Counted from the first letter of the stretch, positions 1 to 9,806 are shown. The stretch: 49,739 bases of DNA from Gordonia sihwensis NBRC 108236 (GCF_000333035.1 NZ_BANU01000021.1:1-49739); one strand, 5' to 3'. Made by a program: numbers and translations. Notes: generated by a model from the letters alone, not told the origin.

Positions 1-476
1 GCCGCACCCAGGGCCGAGACCGCGAGGACCACCGGAGCGTCGCCGGCGGCCGCCGCCCAGCGGCCGGCCGGGACGGCCCCGACCACCGCGACCAGGAAGA
101 CCAGATAGCTCACCATGCGTGAGGCGTCCGACGACCAGCCGAAGCGGTCCCGCTGCAGAGCCGCCGCCACACCGTCGGCGACGTCGTCGATCAGCACCGT
201 CCCGGCATCGGCCGGCGCAGTGCGGATCACCAGCAGATCGCCGTCGCACACCCCGCACTGCGCGAGAGTGTGCTCGGCGGCCAAGGCGGTTCCGTCGATG
301 CGGGCGAGTGTCCAGTTCGCGGGTTCAGCGCTGTCGTCCACCCGGACCCGCAGAGCGTCGAGAAGATCGGGCATCAGCGCCGCGATCGGCACGCCGGCCG
401 GAAGGCCTGCGTCGAGTTGAGTGCTCCCACCCACGATCGATGTCCGGATCATGTCCGGTTCGGTCAACACGGTCAT
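1..476 (-). CDS. eccD: EccD, ESX-4 type VII secretion membrane channel subunit (5' part only)
   Basis: Read on the minus strand, an open frame starts at ATG 476-474 (MTVLTEPDMIRTSIVGG) and runs out of the window after about 158 codons. Residues ~8-95 resemble the ubiquitin-like YukD domain that opens EccD proteins (the motif LPAGVPIAALMPDLLDAL and, near the end of the domain, CDGDLLVIR). A hydrophobic segment begins near residue 128 (MVSYLVFLVAVVGAVPAG), fitting the first of EccD's roughly eleven membrane helices. GGAAGG precedes the start. EccD forms the membrane pore of type VII secretion. Divergence from eccC is the ESX-4 arrangement of M. tuberculosis (Rv3448/Rv3447c). The partial gene cannot show whether the channel is intact. 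Confidence 0.85.
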   Translation of the reverse strand, partial: MTVLTEPDMIRTSIVGGSTQLDAGLPAGVPIAALMPDLLDALRVRVDDSAEPANWTLARIDGTALAAEHTLAQCGVCDGDLLVIRTAPADAGTVLIDDVADGVAAALQRDRFGWSSDASRMVSYLVFLVAVVGAVPAGRWAAAAGDAPVVLAVSALGA

Positions 477-637
477 TCGGCAAACCTTCCCCCAAGGTTC
501 CTGATACAACCTCTTCCATCGCCCGTGAGGCGAGGACGTCGTCGAGATAACCATGTCGGGAGTCGTCGCGGTCAGCGATTGGGGGAAATCGCTCAACCGG
601 CCTCACGCGGCGGCCGAATCAGAGCTGGGGGGCTCGA

Positions 638-3600
638 ATGGGCAGTGCAACAATCGGTTTCGCGCGTCGTCCGCGGATCGTCGTGGAGGCTCCGCCGGAC
701 GGGGAGATCGAGCTGACCGCGCCGCCGGAGCTGTCGCGCGCAGTGCCGCCGAATCTGCTGGTGCGGCTTCTGCCGGTGGTCATGGTGGTCGCCGTCATCG
801 GCATGGTCGCCATGATGGTGATGACCGGAGGCGCTGGGGCACTGGCGAATCCGATGTTTCTGATGTTCCCGCTGATGATGGTGATGTCGATGGTGGGAAT
901 GCTGGCATCCGGCGGGCGAGGCGGTCCCGAGCGGGCAGCCGAGGTGAATGAGAACCGCAAGGACTATCTGCGCCATCTCGGGCAGCTTCGCGACGATGTC
1001 GCCGAAACGGCTGCAGCGCAACGAGAATCGGCGCAGTGGCGGCATCCGGATCCGGGAGCGTTGATCGGCCTGGTCGGGGGCCGCCGGATGTGGGAGCGCA
1101 GATTCACCGACGACGACTTCGGCCATGTCCGCGTCGGCCGCGGGACACACCGCCTCGCGACCGCGTTGGTGCCGCCGGAGACGCCGCCGGGCGACGACCT
1201 GGAGCCGGTGTCGGCGGTGGCGCTGAGACGTTTCGCTGCCGCGCATGCGGCCGTCGACGGACTGCCGACGGCGATCGCGCTGCGCGGATTCCCGGCGGTC
1301 AGCCTGCTCGGGGATCCGGTGCAGGTGCGCGCCCTGCTGCGGTTCATGCTGTGCTCGTTGGCCGTACTGCACGGTCCGGACCACCTGCGGATCGCGGTCG
1401 TCGCCGACGATCCGCTCGACGCCGAATGGGATTGGGTCAAGTGGCTGCCGCACATCGGCCATCCGGCTCGTCGGGACGGGCTCGGTGCCGTGCGCATGGT
1501 GTACCCGACGCTCGGCGCCCTCGGCGACGACCTCGCCGCCGATCTCGCGGCCCGAGCGGGTTTCAGCCGGACGGCCGACTCTCCGGCGACGTCCCATCTG
1601 TTGATCGTGGTCGACACCGATCGAGTCGATGTGGACGACGAATTGATCGGCGGCGTAGGCCTCGACGGCGTGACAGTGGTGAGTCTGGGCACCGCGCCGA
1701 GCCCGCTGGCGGTGCGTCGCGGGCTGCAGCTGACGGTGTCCGGCGGTCGTGTCGCCGCCCGCACCGCCGCCGGACTGGAGGAGTTCGCCGTCGCCGACCG
1801 GCTGTCCGGGCCGTGCGCCGAAGCCGTCGCGCGCAGGCTCGCCCGGTACCGCCCGGCGTCGCTCGACGCCCTGCTCGATCTCGACACGCCGGTTCTCGCG
1901 AGCGATCCCGGACTGCCCGCACTGCTGGGTCTGGGAGACGCGGGCCGCGTCACCCCGGAGTCGGCCTGGCGCGGGCGCCTCGGTGCCGAACGACTGCGCG
2001 TGCCGATCGGCTACACCCCGGAGGGCGCTCCCGTGCACCTTGACCTGAAGGAGAGCGCGCACGGCGGAATGGGGCCGCACGGGCTGTGCATCGGCGCCAC
2101 CGGCAGCGGCAAGAGCGAACTGCTGCGCACCCTCGTCCTCGCGCTGATCGCGACGCACTCCCCGGACGAGTTGAACCTGGTCTTGGTCGACTTCAAGGGC
2201 GGGGCCACCTTTCTCGGTCTGGAGCAGGCCAAGCACACGGCCGCGGTGATCACCAACCTCGAGCAGGAACTCGCGATGGTGGACCGGATGGGCGACGCAC
2301 TCTCCGGCGAACTGAACCGCCGTCAGGAACTGCTGCGCGCCGCAGGCAACTTCGCCAATGTCACCGACTACGAACAGGCCCGCCGGGCGGGGGCGCCGCT
2401 CGACCCGCTGCCCGCCCTCTTCATCGTCGTCGACGAGTTCTCCGAACTGCTCGCGCAGAAACCGGAATTCGCGGACCTGTTCGTGGCGATCGGCCGGCTG
2501 GGGCGCTCCCTGCACATCCACCTGCTGCTCGCGTCCCAGCGTCTCGAGGAGGGCAGGCTGCGCGGGCTCGACAGTCATCTCTCGTACCGGATCGGATTGA
2601 AGACCTTCTCCGCCAACGAGTCCCGGACTGTGCTGGGCGTCCCCGACGCCTATCACCTGCCGAGTGCGCCCGGCGCGGCCTACCTGAAGTGCGATTCGTC
2701 GGCGCCGACACGCTTCAACACGTGCTTCGTCTCCGGCCCCTATCGACCACCGGCGGGGCCGTCTGCCGGTTCCGCGTCGTGTGCGCAGACCCGGCCGGTC
2801 GCGTTCACCACCGCGGAGGTCCCGCTCGCCGAACCGGCCACGGAGCAGCCGGACGGCCAGGCCGACGAGGGTCCGTCCGCGACGGTGCTCGAGACGGTGG
2901 TCGCGGCACTGGCCGGGCACGGCCGCACCCCGCATCGGGTGTGGTTGCCGCCGCTGGAGCGGGCGATCACCCTCGATGCGCTGGCACGCGACACCGCACC
3001 CGGCACCTTGACCTTTCCGTACGGGGTCATCGACCTGCCGTTCGAGCAGCGGCGCGACACCGCATGGCTCGACGTCGCGGGTGCGGCCGGGCACGTCGCT
3101 GTCGTGGGCGGTCCGCAGTCGGGCAAGTCCACCACGCTGCGCACCCTGATCTGCGGAGCCGCCAGGACCCACACCCCCGAACAGGTGCAGTTCTACTGTC
3201 TGGACTTCGGCGGCGGCACGCTCGCCGCACTCGATGGTCTGCCGCACGTCGGCTCGGTGGCCACCCGAGTCCAGCACGACCGGATCCGCCGCACGCTCGC
3301 CGAGATCCTGGCGGTGAAGACGAGCCGGGAGGCGTGCTTCGCCGAGCACGGCATCGAGTCGATGCGGGAGTACCGCGCGGCGCGCGCTGCGGGCCGCTTC
3401 GCCGACGACCGGTACGGCGACGTCTTCCTGGTCATCGACGGGATCGGCGTGCTCCGGGCCGACTTCGAGGCGCTGGAGGAGAAGGTCGACGCCCTCGTCT
3501 CGACGGGGCTGGCGTACGGCGTGCACGTGGTGGTCAGCGCGTCGCGGTGGGGCGAGATCCGGCCCGCCATGAAGGACCTGATGGCCGGTCGCGTGGAACT

Positions 3601-4588
3601 GCGGCTCGGTGACGCCCTCGATTCCGAGATGAGCCGCCGCGCCGCGGCCGGAGTGCCGGAGGGACGGCCGGGCCGCGGGCTGACCGCGCAGGAGAAGCAC
3701 CTACTGGTGGCGCTGCCGCGGGTGGACGGCGTCGCCGACGCGACCGATGTGTCCGCCGGAACGGCGAAGCTGGTCGAGGCCGTCGCGCGGGAATACGGCG
3801 ATCGCCGGGCTCCGGAGGTGCGGACTCTCGCACGAGTGGTGGACGGTTCCGTGCTCGCGGAGACCGTCGCCGCGCAGGGAGCCGGGACGCGGGCCGGTAC
3901 GGTAGCGCTCGGGCTGTCGGAGACCGACTTGGGGCCGTGCGTCCTCGACTTCGACGCCCAGCCGCACCTGCTGGTGTTCGCCGACGTCGAATCGGGCAAG
4001 ACCGAGACGCTTCGCACGCTGGTCCGCGGACTGGTGGCCGGCGGAGATCCGGACGAAGTCAAGCTCGTCCTCGTCGACTACCGTCGCGGACTGCTCGGAG
4101 AGGTGCCGGAGACGCATCTGGGCGGCTACGCCAGTTCCGAACGCACGGCGCGGCCGATGATGGCGCAACTCGCCGAGTACTTCGCCGCGCGGCTGCCCGG
4201 CGACGACGTGACACCGCAACAACTCGTCGACCGCAGCAGGTGGTCGGGGCCCACCGTCTATCTGGTGGTCGACGACTACGACCTCGTCGCCACGGCGTCC
4301 GGGAATCCATTGTCGCCATTGATCGAGTTGCTCGGGCACGGTCGCGACATCGGTTTCCGGCTGATCCTCACGCGCCGATCCGGCGGTGTCGGCCGAGCGC
4401 TGTTCGATCCGCTGATCGCCTGTCTGCGCGACCTCTCGTGCGATGTCCTCCTGATGAACGGCGACCCCGACGAGGGCTACGTGGTGGGCAGGCACCGCCT
4501 GCAGCGGCTGCCGGCCGGCCGCGGCGAACTGGTGTCGCGCAACCGGTCGCCGGAGATCGTCCAGGTCGCGCTGGGAGAACGGGCGTGA
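638..4588 (+). CDS. eccC: EccC, ESX-4 FtsK/SpoIIIE-type ATPase motor of type VII secretion
   Basis: A 1316-aa protein, the usual length for a fused EccCa-EccCb. The N-terminus GFARRPRIVVEAPPDGEIEL is typical. Two membrane helices follow at about residues 47-67 and 73-90. Three FtsK-like ATPase modules are recognisable by Walker A motifs: GATGSGKS (~485), GPQSGKST (~822) and VESGKT (~1112). The first module has the Walker B run LFIVVDEFSELL. In studied EccC proteins the first module drives transport and the later ones bind substrate. Start ATG 638 sits after a G-rich ribosome site (GGGGGG). The downstream gene begins inside its stop codon (GTGA overlap), so both are one transcript. Confidence 0.95.
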   Translation: MGSATIGFARRPRIVVEAPPDGEIELTAPPELSRAVPPNLLVRLLPVVMVVAVIGMVAMMVMTGGAGALANPMFLMFPLMMVMSMVGMLASGGRGGPERAAEVNENRKDYLRHLGQLRDDVAETAAAQRESAQWRHPDPGALIGLVGGRRMWERRFTDDDFGHVRVGRGTHRLATALVPPETPPGDDLEPVSAVALRRFAAAHAAVDGLPTAIALRGFPAVSLLGDPVQVRALLRFMLCSLAVLHGPDHLRIAVVADDPLDAEWDWVKWLPHIGHPARRDGLGAVRMVYPTLGALGDDLAADLAARAGFSRTADSPATSHLLIVVDTDRVDVDDELIGGVGLDGVTVVSLGTAPSPLAVRRGLQLTVSGGRVAARTAAGLEEFAVADRLSGPCAEAVARRLARYRPASLDALLDLDTPVLASDPGLPALLGLGDAGRVTPESAWRGRLGAERLRVPIGYTPEGAPVHLDLKESAHGGMGPHGLCIGATGSGKSELLRTLVLALIATHSPDELNLVLVDFKGGATFLGLEQAKHTAAVITNLEQELAMVDRMGDALSGELNRRQELLRAAGNFANVTDYEQARRAGAPLDPLPALFIVVDEFSELLAQKPEFADLFVAIGRLGRSLHIHLLLASQRLEEGRLRGLDSHLSYRIGLKTFSANESRTVLGVPDAYHLPSAPGAAYLKCDSSAPTRFNTCFVSGPYRPPAGPSAGSASCAQTRPVAFTTAEVPLAEPATEQPDGQADEGPSATVLETVVAALAGHGRTPHRVWLPPLERAITLDALARDTAPGTLTFPYGVIDLPFEQRRDTAWLDVAGAAGHVAVVGGPQSGKSTTLRTLICGAARTHTPEQVQFYCLDFGGGTLAALDGLPHVGSVATRVQHDRIRRTLAEILAVKTSREACFAEHGIESMREYRAARAAGRFADDRYGDVFLVIDGIGVLRADFEALEEKVDALVSTGLAYGVHVVVSASRWGEIRPAMKDLMAGRVELRLGDALDSEMSRRAAAGVPEGRPGRGLTAQEKHLLVALPRVDGVADATDVSAGTAKLVEAVAREYGDRRAPEVRTLARVVDGSVLAETVAAQGAGTRAGTVALGLSETDLGPCVLDFDAQPHLLVFADVESGKTETLRTLVRGLVAGGDPDEVKLVLVDYRRGLLGEVPETHLGGYASSERTARPMMAQLAEYFAARLPGDDVTPQQLVDRSRWSGPTVYLVVDDYDLVATASGNPLSPLIELLGHGRDIGFRLILTRRSGGVGRALFDPLIACLRDLSCDVLLMNGDPDEGYVVGRHRLQRLPAGRGELVSRNRSPEIVQVALGERA

Positions 4589-5766
4589 GCGGCCCGGTGA
4601 TCGATCTCGCGTACGGACGTGTGACCGGTCCCGGCGGCACCGTGGACCTGACGACGCTGCTGGAGGACATCGACTGCGCCGAACGGCGGGCCCTCGCCCG
4701 GCAGGCGCTGCGCGAGGTGATGCGGCGCGCCGCCGGCGCCTCCCGGATCCTGCTGCCCACCGTGTGGGGACCGGTCCGCACCGAGGCTCTGGTCGGCGAA
4801 CTCGCCTCCGTGGGCGCCGCCGCCGAACCCGTTCCACGGGCGGTGGCGATCGCCGCTTCGCACGCCGACGCGACCGTGCACCGCTGCGCCGTGGTGGAGA
4901 CCCGGATGCTGCCGGCCACCGGCGGACACTGGAGCGTGCACACGGTGACGCGCACCGACGGCCGGTGGTCGCTGGGGCGGGGCGCGGTGGACCTCCCGCG
5001 CCGGATATCGGCCGAACCCGGGTGGTCGGCTCCGCTGCGCGCCGCCGACGCGGTCTTCGTCGACGGTCCCGATCCGGAATCGGTCGCCGCCGCCCAGCGG
5101 TTGCTGCTCGAAGCCTTCGGTGTACGCGCGATGGCCGTCGACAGAACGGTTCTGACCAGGCACGGAGGTCGGCTCGGTCCGGTGAGCGCCGCCGAGCTGC
5201 TCGCCGGCCTGCCCGCGCCGCCGATCGCCGCGTCGCGCCGGGGACTGCGCGCGCCGGCAGTCGTCGCCGCGGTGCTGGTGCTGGCCGCAGCCGCGACCGC
5301 CGGGTGGGCGCATTGGCCGCGGCCGGAGCGGTCCGCGCAGCAGACAGTCCGGGTGGGCCGGGCCGAACTCGCCGTTCCGGGCCAGTGGCGGCGCAGTGAC
5401 GGGGACGATGCGACCGCCGGAAGCCGCACGGTGTTCGCGGCCCCCGACGACGGCAGGCGGCTGATCGTCGTAGTCTCGCGGCTGCGGGGCGGTTCCACCG
5501 TCGCGACGGTCGCGGAGAGCCTGCGGAACCGCATCGCGCAGCGCGGGGACGACGCGGTGGCCGAGTTCGCGGCCGACGTGAGCTATGCGGGCCGTCGCGT
5601 GATCGGGTATCGCGAGACGCCGGCGTCGGGTTCTCCCGTGGCCTGGTACGTGGCCGTCGAGAGCGGCACGCAGATCAGCATCGGTTGTCAGACGGGCACG
5701 GGGGAGGAGTCGGTGGACGGTCCGTGCCGCGGGGCCGTGGGTTCCCTGCGTGTGGTGAGCGATTAG
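4585..5766 (+). CDS. Type VII secretion-associated protein, Rv3446c family
   Basis: Start GTG 4585 overlaps the eccC stop by 4 nt, giving 393 aa. Residues 1-~210 form a soluble Ala/Arg-rich N-terminal part. A single membrane helix lies at ~219-243 (VVAAVLVLAAAATAGWAHW). The rest is a predicted extracytoplasmic domain (VRVGRAELAVPGQWRRS to the end) with a Cys pair near the C-terminus (ISIGCQTG and DGPCRGAV) that could form a disulfide. The same gene follows eccC4 in the ESX-4 locus of M. tuberculosis, where the C-terminal domain defines a type VII secretion-associated family. The molecular role is unknown; a membrane-anchored accessory part of ESX-4 is the inference. Confidence 0.8.
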   Translation: MSGPVIDLAYGRVTGPGGTVDLTTLLEDIDCAERRALARQALREVMRRAAGASRILLPTVWGPVRTEALVGELASVGAAAEPVPRAVAIAASHADATVHRCAVVETRMLPATGGHWSVHTVTRTDGRWSLGRGAVDLPRRISAEPGWSAPLRAADAVFVDGPDPESVAAAQRLLLEAFGVRAMAVDRTVLTRHGGRLGPVSAAELLAGLPAPPIAASRRGLRAPAVVAAVLVLAAAATAGWAHWPRPERSAQQTVRVGRAELAVPGQWRRSDGDDATAGSRTVFAAPDDGRRLIVVVSRLRGGSTVATVAESLRNRIAQRGDDAVAEFAADVSYAGRRVIGYRETPASGSPVAWYVAVESGTQISIGCQTGTGEESVDGPCRGAVGSLRVVSD

Positions 5767-6296
5767 GAGACGGTGACCGACGCCTCCAGCGTCACGACCA
5801 CCTCGTCGGCCACCTTCAGGGCGCCCATCATCAGCGAATACGGCTTGATCCCGAACGTCGTCTGCGTCACCGCGGACTGCCCGGAGACGGTGCTGCCGTC
5901 CACCGCCACGTCGACGGTGTGGGGCTCGGTGACTCCACAGATCGTCAGATCGCCCGACAACCGGTAGCCGTCGCCGCTCGCCGACACGTCGCCGGCCCGG
6001 AAGACGATCTCGGGGAAGGCGGACGATTTCAGCGACTTGAGAGCGTTGGCGCGCGCGACCAGCCGTTCCGGACCGGTCATCGGAGTCAGCCCGCCCTCGC
6101 CCGAGAGCACCTGCAGGGAGTCGACGTCCACCCGCAGCGCCACGGAGACCGGAGTGTCGCCGTCGAAGGCGATGTCGGCTCGCCACGCGTCGAACCCGAT
6201 CGTCAAGCTGTGGCCGGTCCGCGCCGCCCGCCCGGCGACGCCGGTGCGCAGGGTGAGGGCGCCGTCGCCGGGACCGATGCTGATCACTGAAGTCAT
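5763..6296 (-). CDS. YceI-like lipid/isoprenoid-binding domain protein
   Basis: 177 aa from ATG 6296. It lacks a signal peptide. The order FDAWRADIAFDG, ALRVDVDSLQVLSGEGG, SSAFPEIVFRAGDV and LSGDLTICGVTEPHTV matches the YceI lipocalin-like beta barrel, whose members bind polyisoprenoid or amide ligands. The stop codon overlaps that of the convergent ESX-4 gene by 2 nt. The protein occupies the place where M. tuberculosis carries esxU and esxT. A link to ESX-4 is not implied by sequence; YceI proteins are common in actinobacteria. No operon partner is visible on this strand. Confidence 0.75.
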   Translation of the reverse strand: MTSVISIGPGDGALTLRTGVAGRAARTGHSLTIGFDAWRADIAFDGDTPVSVALRVDVDSLQVLSGEGGLTPMTGPERLVARANALKSLKSSAFPEIVFRAGDVSASGDGYRLSGDLTICGVTEPHTVDVAVDGSTVSGQSAVTQTTFGIKPYSLMMGALKVADEVVVTLEASVTVS

Positions 6297-6355
6297 GCTC
6301 TCGACGATACGGACCCAGCCGGACGCGCGTTTTGACCCGCGTCGACGAGCCCGCG

Positions 6356-6361
6356 TAAGCT
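6356..6361 (+). promoter_or_regulatory. Candidate -10 element for rplM-rpsI-glmM
   Basis: TAAGCT fits the actinobacterial TAnnnT -10 pattern. It lies between the divergent YceI gene and rplM and implies a leader of about 105 nt. That leader contains G/C-rich partial complementarities (GTGCCCTGCG; CGGGAGCACGC; GCAGAAGTGCC) that could fold. I could not assign it to a known ribosomal leader family. No clear -35 was seen. Confidence 0.35.
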
Positions 6362-6471
6362 AGATCGCTGGTGCCCTGCGTCAACAGAGTGCCCGGGTCC
6401 CCACTGGTCGCCGGGAGCACGCTCTGCAGAAGTGCCTGACCAGCAGCAAACGAGTTCAAAAGAGGACTACT

Positions 6472-6915
6472 GTGCCTACCTACACCCCGAAGGCCGGTGA
6501 CGTGACCCGCGAGTGGTACGTCATCGACGCCACCGACGTGGTGCTCGGCCGCCTCGCCGTCGCGAGCGCCAACCTGCTCCGCGGCAAGGGCAAGCCCACG
6601 TTCGCCCCGCACGTCGACGGCGGCGACTACGTCATCATCATCAACGCGGAGAAGGTCGCCGTCAGCGGCAACAAGCTGACCGACAAGCGTCTCTACCGCC
6701 ACTCGGGTCACCCGGGCGGCCTGAAGTCCCAGAGCATCGGCGAGCTCCTGGCCACCAAGCCCGAGCGCGTCGTCGAGAGCGCCGTCAAGGGCATGCTCCC
6801 GAAGAACAAGCTGGGCAACGCCATCGCAGGCAAGCTCAAGGTCTACGCGGGCCCCAACCACCCGCACACCGCGCAGAAGCCGGTCAACTACGAGATCAAG
6901 CAGGTGGCCCAGTGA
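6472..6915 (+). CDS. rplM: 50S ribosomal protein L13
   Basis: 147 aa, the same length as the mycobacterial protein. The N-terminus [20 protein letters not shown], the motif [17 protein letters not shown] and [17 protein letters not shown] are diagnostic of L13, an early-assembling 23S rRNA-binding protein of the large subunit. The start is GTG 6472, placed by AGAGGA at 6460-6465. The next gene (S9) starts within its stop codon, the conserved L13-S9 pair. Highly biased codons (AAG, CTC, GTC) fit strong expression. Confidence 0.98.
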   Translation: MPTYTPKAGDVTREWYVIDATDVVLGRLAVASANLLRGKGKPTFAPHVDGGDYVIIINAEKVAVSGNKLTDKRLYRHSGHPGGLKSQSIGELLATKPERVVESAVKGMLPKNKLGNAIAGKLKVYAGPNHPHTAQKPVNYEIKQVAQ

Positions 6916-7433
6916 CCAACGAGAACCTGAACGACGTCGACGTCGAGGTCATCGAAGAAGAGACCCTGAACGAGGACGGCAGCTACACCACGGAGTCCGT
7001 CGAGGTCGTCGAGACCGAGACCGCCACTCGCGGACCGGTCGTGCTCGACCGCCCGATCCAGACCGTGGGCCGCCGCAAGGAGGCCATCGTCCGGGTCCGC
7101 CTGGTGCCCGGCACCGGCGAGTTCACGCTCAACGGCCGCACCCTCGAGGACTACTTCCCGAACAAGGTGCACCAGCAGCTCATCAAGGCTCCACTCGTCA
7201 CCGTCGAGCGCACCGACGCCTTCGACATCCACGCTCGTCTGGTCGGCGGCGGCCCGTCGGGTCAGGCGGGCGCGCTGCGTCTGGCCATCGCGCGCGGCCT
7301 CATCGAGGTCAGCCCCGAGGATCGTCCGGCACTGAAGAAGGCCGGCTTCCTGACCCGCGACGCGCGTGCTGTGGAGCGTAAGAAGTACGGCCTGAAGAAG
7401 GCCCGCAAGGCCTCGCAGTACAGCAAGCGCTGA
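6912..7433 (+). CDS. rpsI: 30S ribosomal protein S9
   Basis: 173 aa from GTG 6912, overlapping the rplM stop (GTGA). The first ~45 residues are an acidic extension (many Glu/Asp and Val) common in actinobacterial S9. The S9 fold starts at [18 protein letters not shown] and ends with the basic tail [12 protein letters not shown], whose final Lys-Arg reaches the ribosomal P site in known structures. It is co-transcribed with rplM. An upstream in-frame extension into rplM exists but is a shadow of that gene. Confidence 0.97.
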   Translation: MTNENLNDVDVEVIEEETLNEDGSYTTESVEVVETETATRGPVVLDRPIQTVGRRKEAIVRVRLVPGTGEFTLNGRTLEDYFPNKVHQQLIKAPLVTVERTDAFDIHARLVGGGPSGQAGALRLAIARGLIEVSPEDRPALKKAGFLTRDARAVERKKYGLKKARKASQYSKR

Positions 7434-7447
7434 TCGCTTCGGCTACT

Positions 7448-8776
7448 GTGGCTCGCCTTTTCGGCACCGACGGCGTCCGAGGCCGGGCCAACGACCAGCT
7501 CACCGCAGAGCTGGCGTTGGCCCTGGCCTCGGCCGCCGTTCGCGTTCTCGGTGCAAACGCTCGTTCCCGTCCGCGCGTCGTCGTCGGACGTGACCCCCGC
7601 GCCTCCGGCGAACTCCTGGAGGCCGCGCTGTGCGCCGGTCTGGCCGCGGCGGGCGCCGACGCCATCCGGGTGGGAGTGGTCCCCACCCCGGCCGTCGCCT
7701 TTCTGACGGCTGACTATCGGGCGGATTTCGGAGTGATGATCTCCGCCTCGCACAATCCCATGCCCGACAACGGCATCAAGTTCTTCGCCGCGGGCGGCCA
7801 CAAACTCCCCGACGACGTCGAGGACGAGATCGAGGCGGCGATGCACGCCGACCAGCCCCGTCCCACCGGCGCCGGTGTGGGCCGGATCCGCGACGCCCAG
7901 GACGCCGCCGAACGCTACCTCGCTCATCTGGCCGAGTCGGTCCCGACCTCGCTCGACGGGTTGACGCTCGTGGTCGACTGCGCACACGGTGCGGCGTCCC
8001 ATGTGGCTCCCCGCGCGTATGAGGCCGCCGGCGCCAAGGTCATCGCGATCCACGCCGAGCCCGACGGCCTCAACATCAACGACGGGTGCGGCTCCACGCA
8101 CATGGACAAACTGCGGGCCGCCGTCCTGGAGTACGGCGCCGACCTCGGCCTGGCCCATGACGGTGACGCCGACCGGTGCCTGGCGGTCGACTCGACCGGT
8201 TCGGTGGTCGACGGCGACCGGATCATGGCGATCCTGGCGCTGGCGATGCACGAGGCGGGCCACCTGACCGACGGCGTCCTCGTGGCCACCGTCATGAGCA
8301 ACCTCGGCTTGCACCTGGCGATGAAGAGCGCGGGAATCGAGCTCAAGGTGACGGGCGTGGGCGACCGCTACGTCCTCGAGGAACTGCGCTCGGGCGGTTA
8401 CGCCCTCGGCGGTGAGCAGTCCGGCCACATCGTGGTCCCGGCCGTCGGAACCACCGGCGACGGAGTGCTCACCGGTCTCATGCTCGCCGCGCGGGTGGCG
8501 CAGACCGGACAGCGCTTGGCCGATCTGGCCGGGGTGATGACGGTTCTGCCGCAGGAGCTCATCAACGTCCCCGTCTCCGACAAACACGCCGTCGCAGTCG
8601 CCGAAGAGGTGCTCAGCGCGGTAGCGGCCGCCGAGTCCGAACTGGACGGATGCGGGCGCATCCTGCTGCGTCCGTCGGGAACCGAGCAACTCGTCCGGGT
8701 GATGGTGGAGGCGCAGACCCCCGAGTCGGCGCGCGGAATCGCCGAACGCGTGGCCGCTGTGGTCGCGGGCGTCTGA
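7448..8776 (+). CDS. glmM: Phosphoglucosamine mutase
   Basis: 442 aa from GTG 7448, 14 nt after rpsI. GlmM interconverts glucosamine-6-phosphate and glucosamine-1-phosphate for UDP-GlcNAc and peptidoglycan synthesis. Visible features are [11 protein letters not shown] at the N-terminus, the phosphoserine loop [15 protein letters not shown] with the catalytic Ser at 101, the Mg-binding loop DGDADRC, the sugar loop GGEQSGHI and the phosphate loop [14 protein letters not shown]. It lies upstream of glmS, which makes its substrate, as in M. tuberculosis (Rv3441c/Rv3436c). No defects seen. Confidence 0.97.
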   Translation: MARLFGTDGVRGRANDQLTAELALALASAAVRVLGANARSRPRVVVGRDPRASGELLEAALCAGLAAAGADAIRVGVVPTPAVAFLTADYRADFGVMISASHNPMPDNGIKFFAAGGHKLPDDVEDEIEAAMHADQPRPTGAGVGRIRDAQDAAERYLAHLAESVPTSLDGLTLVVDCAHGAASHVAPRAYEAAGAKVIAIHAEPDGLNINDGCGSTHMDKLRAAVLEYGADLGLAHDGDADRCLAVDSTGSVVDGDRIMAILALAMHEAGHLTDGVLVATVMSNLGLHLAMKSAGIELKVTGVGDRYVLEELRSGGYALGGEQSGHIVVPAVGTTGDGVLTGLMLAARVAQTGQRLADLAGVMTVLPQELINVPVSDKHAVAVAEEVLSAVAAAESELDGCGRILLRPSGTEQLVRVMVEAQTPESARGIAERVAAVVAGV

Positions 8777-8871
8777 CCAGCACCCCGCGATAGACACGCC
8801 CGACCCGGTCGGGGACGCGACATTTTCGGCGTGTCGCGGAACCGTGCGGGCGGCGCGTGCGTCCAATAGGC

Positions 8872-9192
8872 ATGGACGCCGGAAGCAATGACTCGATCCA
8901 CGTCGATCTGGACCAACTCGCGGACTTCACCGCCGCCCAGCAGCACATCGTGACGACGCTCGCGGAATGCGCCGCGGAACTCGACGGCGGCGGGATGTGC
9001 GACTGGGCCGATCACGGTCCGCCGCGTCGTGCGGCGGACGCCACGCTGGACCGGCTCCTCGATCTCGCCGCCCGGCTCCGTGGCTGCGGAGTCGCGGTGG
9101 ACGCGGTGGCCGCGGATCTGGGGCGGGCCGGTGCGGCGTTCGCCGACGCGGAGTCGGCCGCGGCGTCGTGGGCGACGGGCCGGCCGGCATGA
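8872..9192 (+). CDS. Small helical ESX-associated-type protein, Rv3440c position
   Basis: 106 aa from ATG 8872. GTG 8857 would add five residues, and neither start has a strong ribosome site. The sequence is Ala/Leu/Asp-rich and predicted all helical: VDLDQLADFTAAQQHIVTTL, a Cys/Trp stretch (MCDWADHGPP), then LDRLLDLAARLRGCGVAV and a C-terminal helix ending ESAAASWATG. This is the size and layout of secreted helical-hairpin proteins of the EspC/DUF2580 type, and M. tuberculosis has Rv3440c in this place after glmM. Family membership is inferred from layout, not a firm motif. Its stop overlaps the next start (ATGA). Confidence 0.6.
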   Translation: MDAGSNDSIHVDLDQLADFTAAQQHIVTTLAECAAELDGGGMCDWADHGPPRRAADATLDRLLDLAARLRGCGVAVDAVAADLGRAGAAFADAESAAASWATGRPA

Positions 9193-9806
9193 CGGGCTCG
9201 TGCGCGGACGGTTTCGCGACGGTGATCGCCGCCTGCCGGGAACTGGGCCTGACCGCGGTGGACGAGGCGGCCGTACGCCGGCCTCATTCAGCGGTGGACG
9301 AGTTTCGGATGCCGGCATTCGTGGCGGATGCGCAACGGTTGAGCGACCTGGCCGACCGCCTCGCCCGCGCGGAGGGAGCAGCGGGTGCGACGGCGACAAC
9401 GGTCGGGGAATGGTCCGGCAGATCCGGACACGCGGCGGGCAGCGCGGTACGGGTGGTGGCAGGCGACGTCGCCGATCTGCGGAGCCGGCTGACGCAGGGG
9501 GCGGCCGTGACCACCCACGCCGCTCGGGTCCTCGAAGAGGTGCTCGCACGCCACGCGGCGGTACTGGAGACGGTGTCCCGTCGCAGGCTGGGCGGGGTGG
9601 ACCTCGACGCGGTACCTGCCGCTCTGAATGCCGGCGCGGTCACCGAAGGCGAACTGCGAGCCGAAGTGCATGCGCGTCTTGACTACGCCGACTCCGCGGG
9701 GGCGCTGGCCGCCGACGCCATCGCCGCAGCCCTCGCGGAGGTGGCCTCGGCATGGACGACCGACACCGGCTCGGCGGGCGAACTCGTACTGGCGGATCTG
9801 CGGTGA
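9189..9806 (+). CDS. WXG-motif helical protein, candidate type VII secretion substrate (Rv3439c position)
   Basis: 205 aa from ATG 9189. After ~70 residues of Ala-rich helix it contains VGEWSGRSGHAAGSAVRVV; the Trp-Ser-Gly fits the WXG turn of ESX substrates between two long helices (ALADRLARAEG type before, LRSRLTQGAAVTTHAARVL after). The remaining ~90 residues are also helical. No signal peptide or membrane helix is seen. In M. tuberculosis Rv3439c sits here but is much longer (467 aa), so this is a short version or a different member. Translationally coupled on both sides. A role as an ESX-4 client is inferred from the motif and neighbourhood. Confidence 0.6.
   Translation: MTGSCADGFATVIAACRELGLTAVDEAAVRRPHSAVDEFRMPAFVADAQRLSDLADRLARAEGAAGATATTVGEWSGRSGHAAGSAVRVVAGDVADLRSRLTQGAAVTTHAARVLEEVLARHAAVLETVSRRRLGGVDLDAVPAALNAGAVTEGELRAEVHARLDYADSAGALAADAIAAALAEVASAWTTDTGSAGELVLADLR

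Noticed and set aside
593..3700. A 1035-codon open frame on the minus strand opposite eccC
   Set aside because: Mirror of a high-GC coding gene: His/Arg/Gly-rich, no domain, no ribosome site; eccC on plus is unmistakable.
7262..8866. 534-codon minus-strand frame opposite glmM
   Set aside because: Antisense shadow; glmM has all catalytic motifs on plus.
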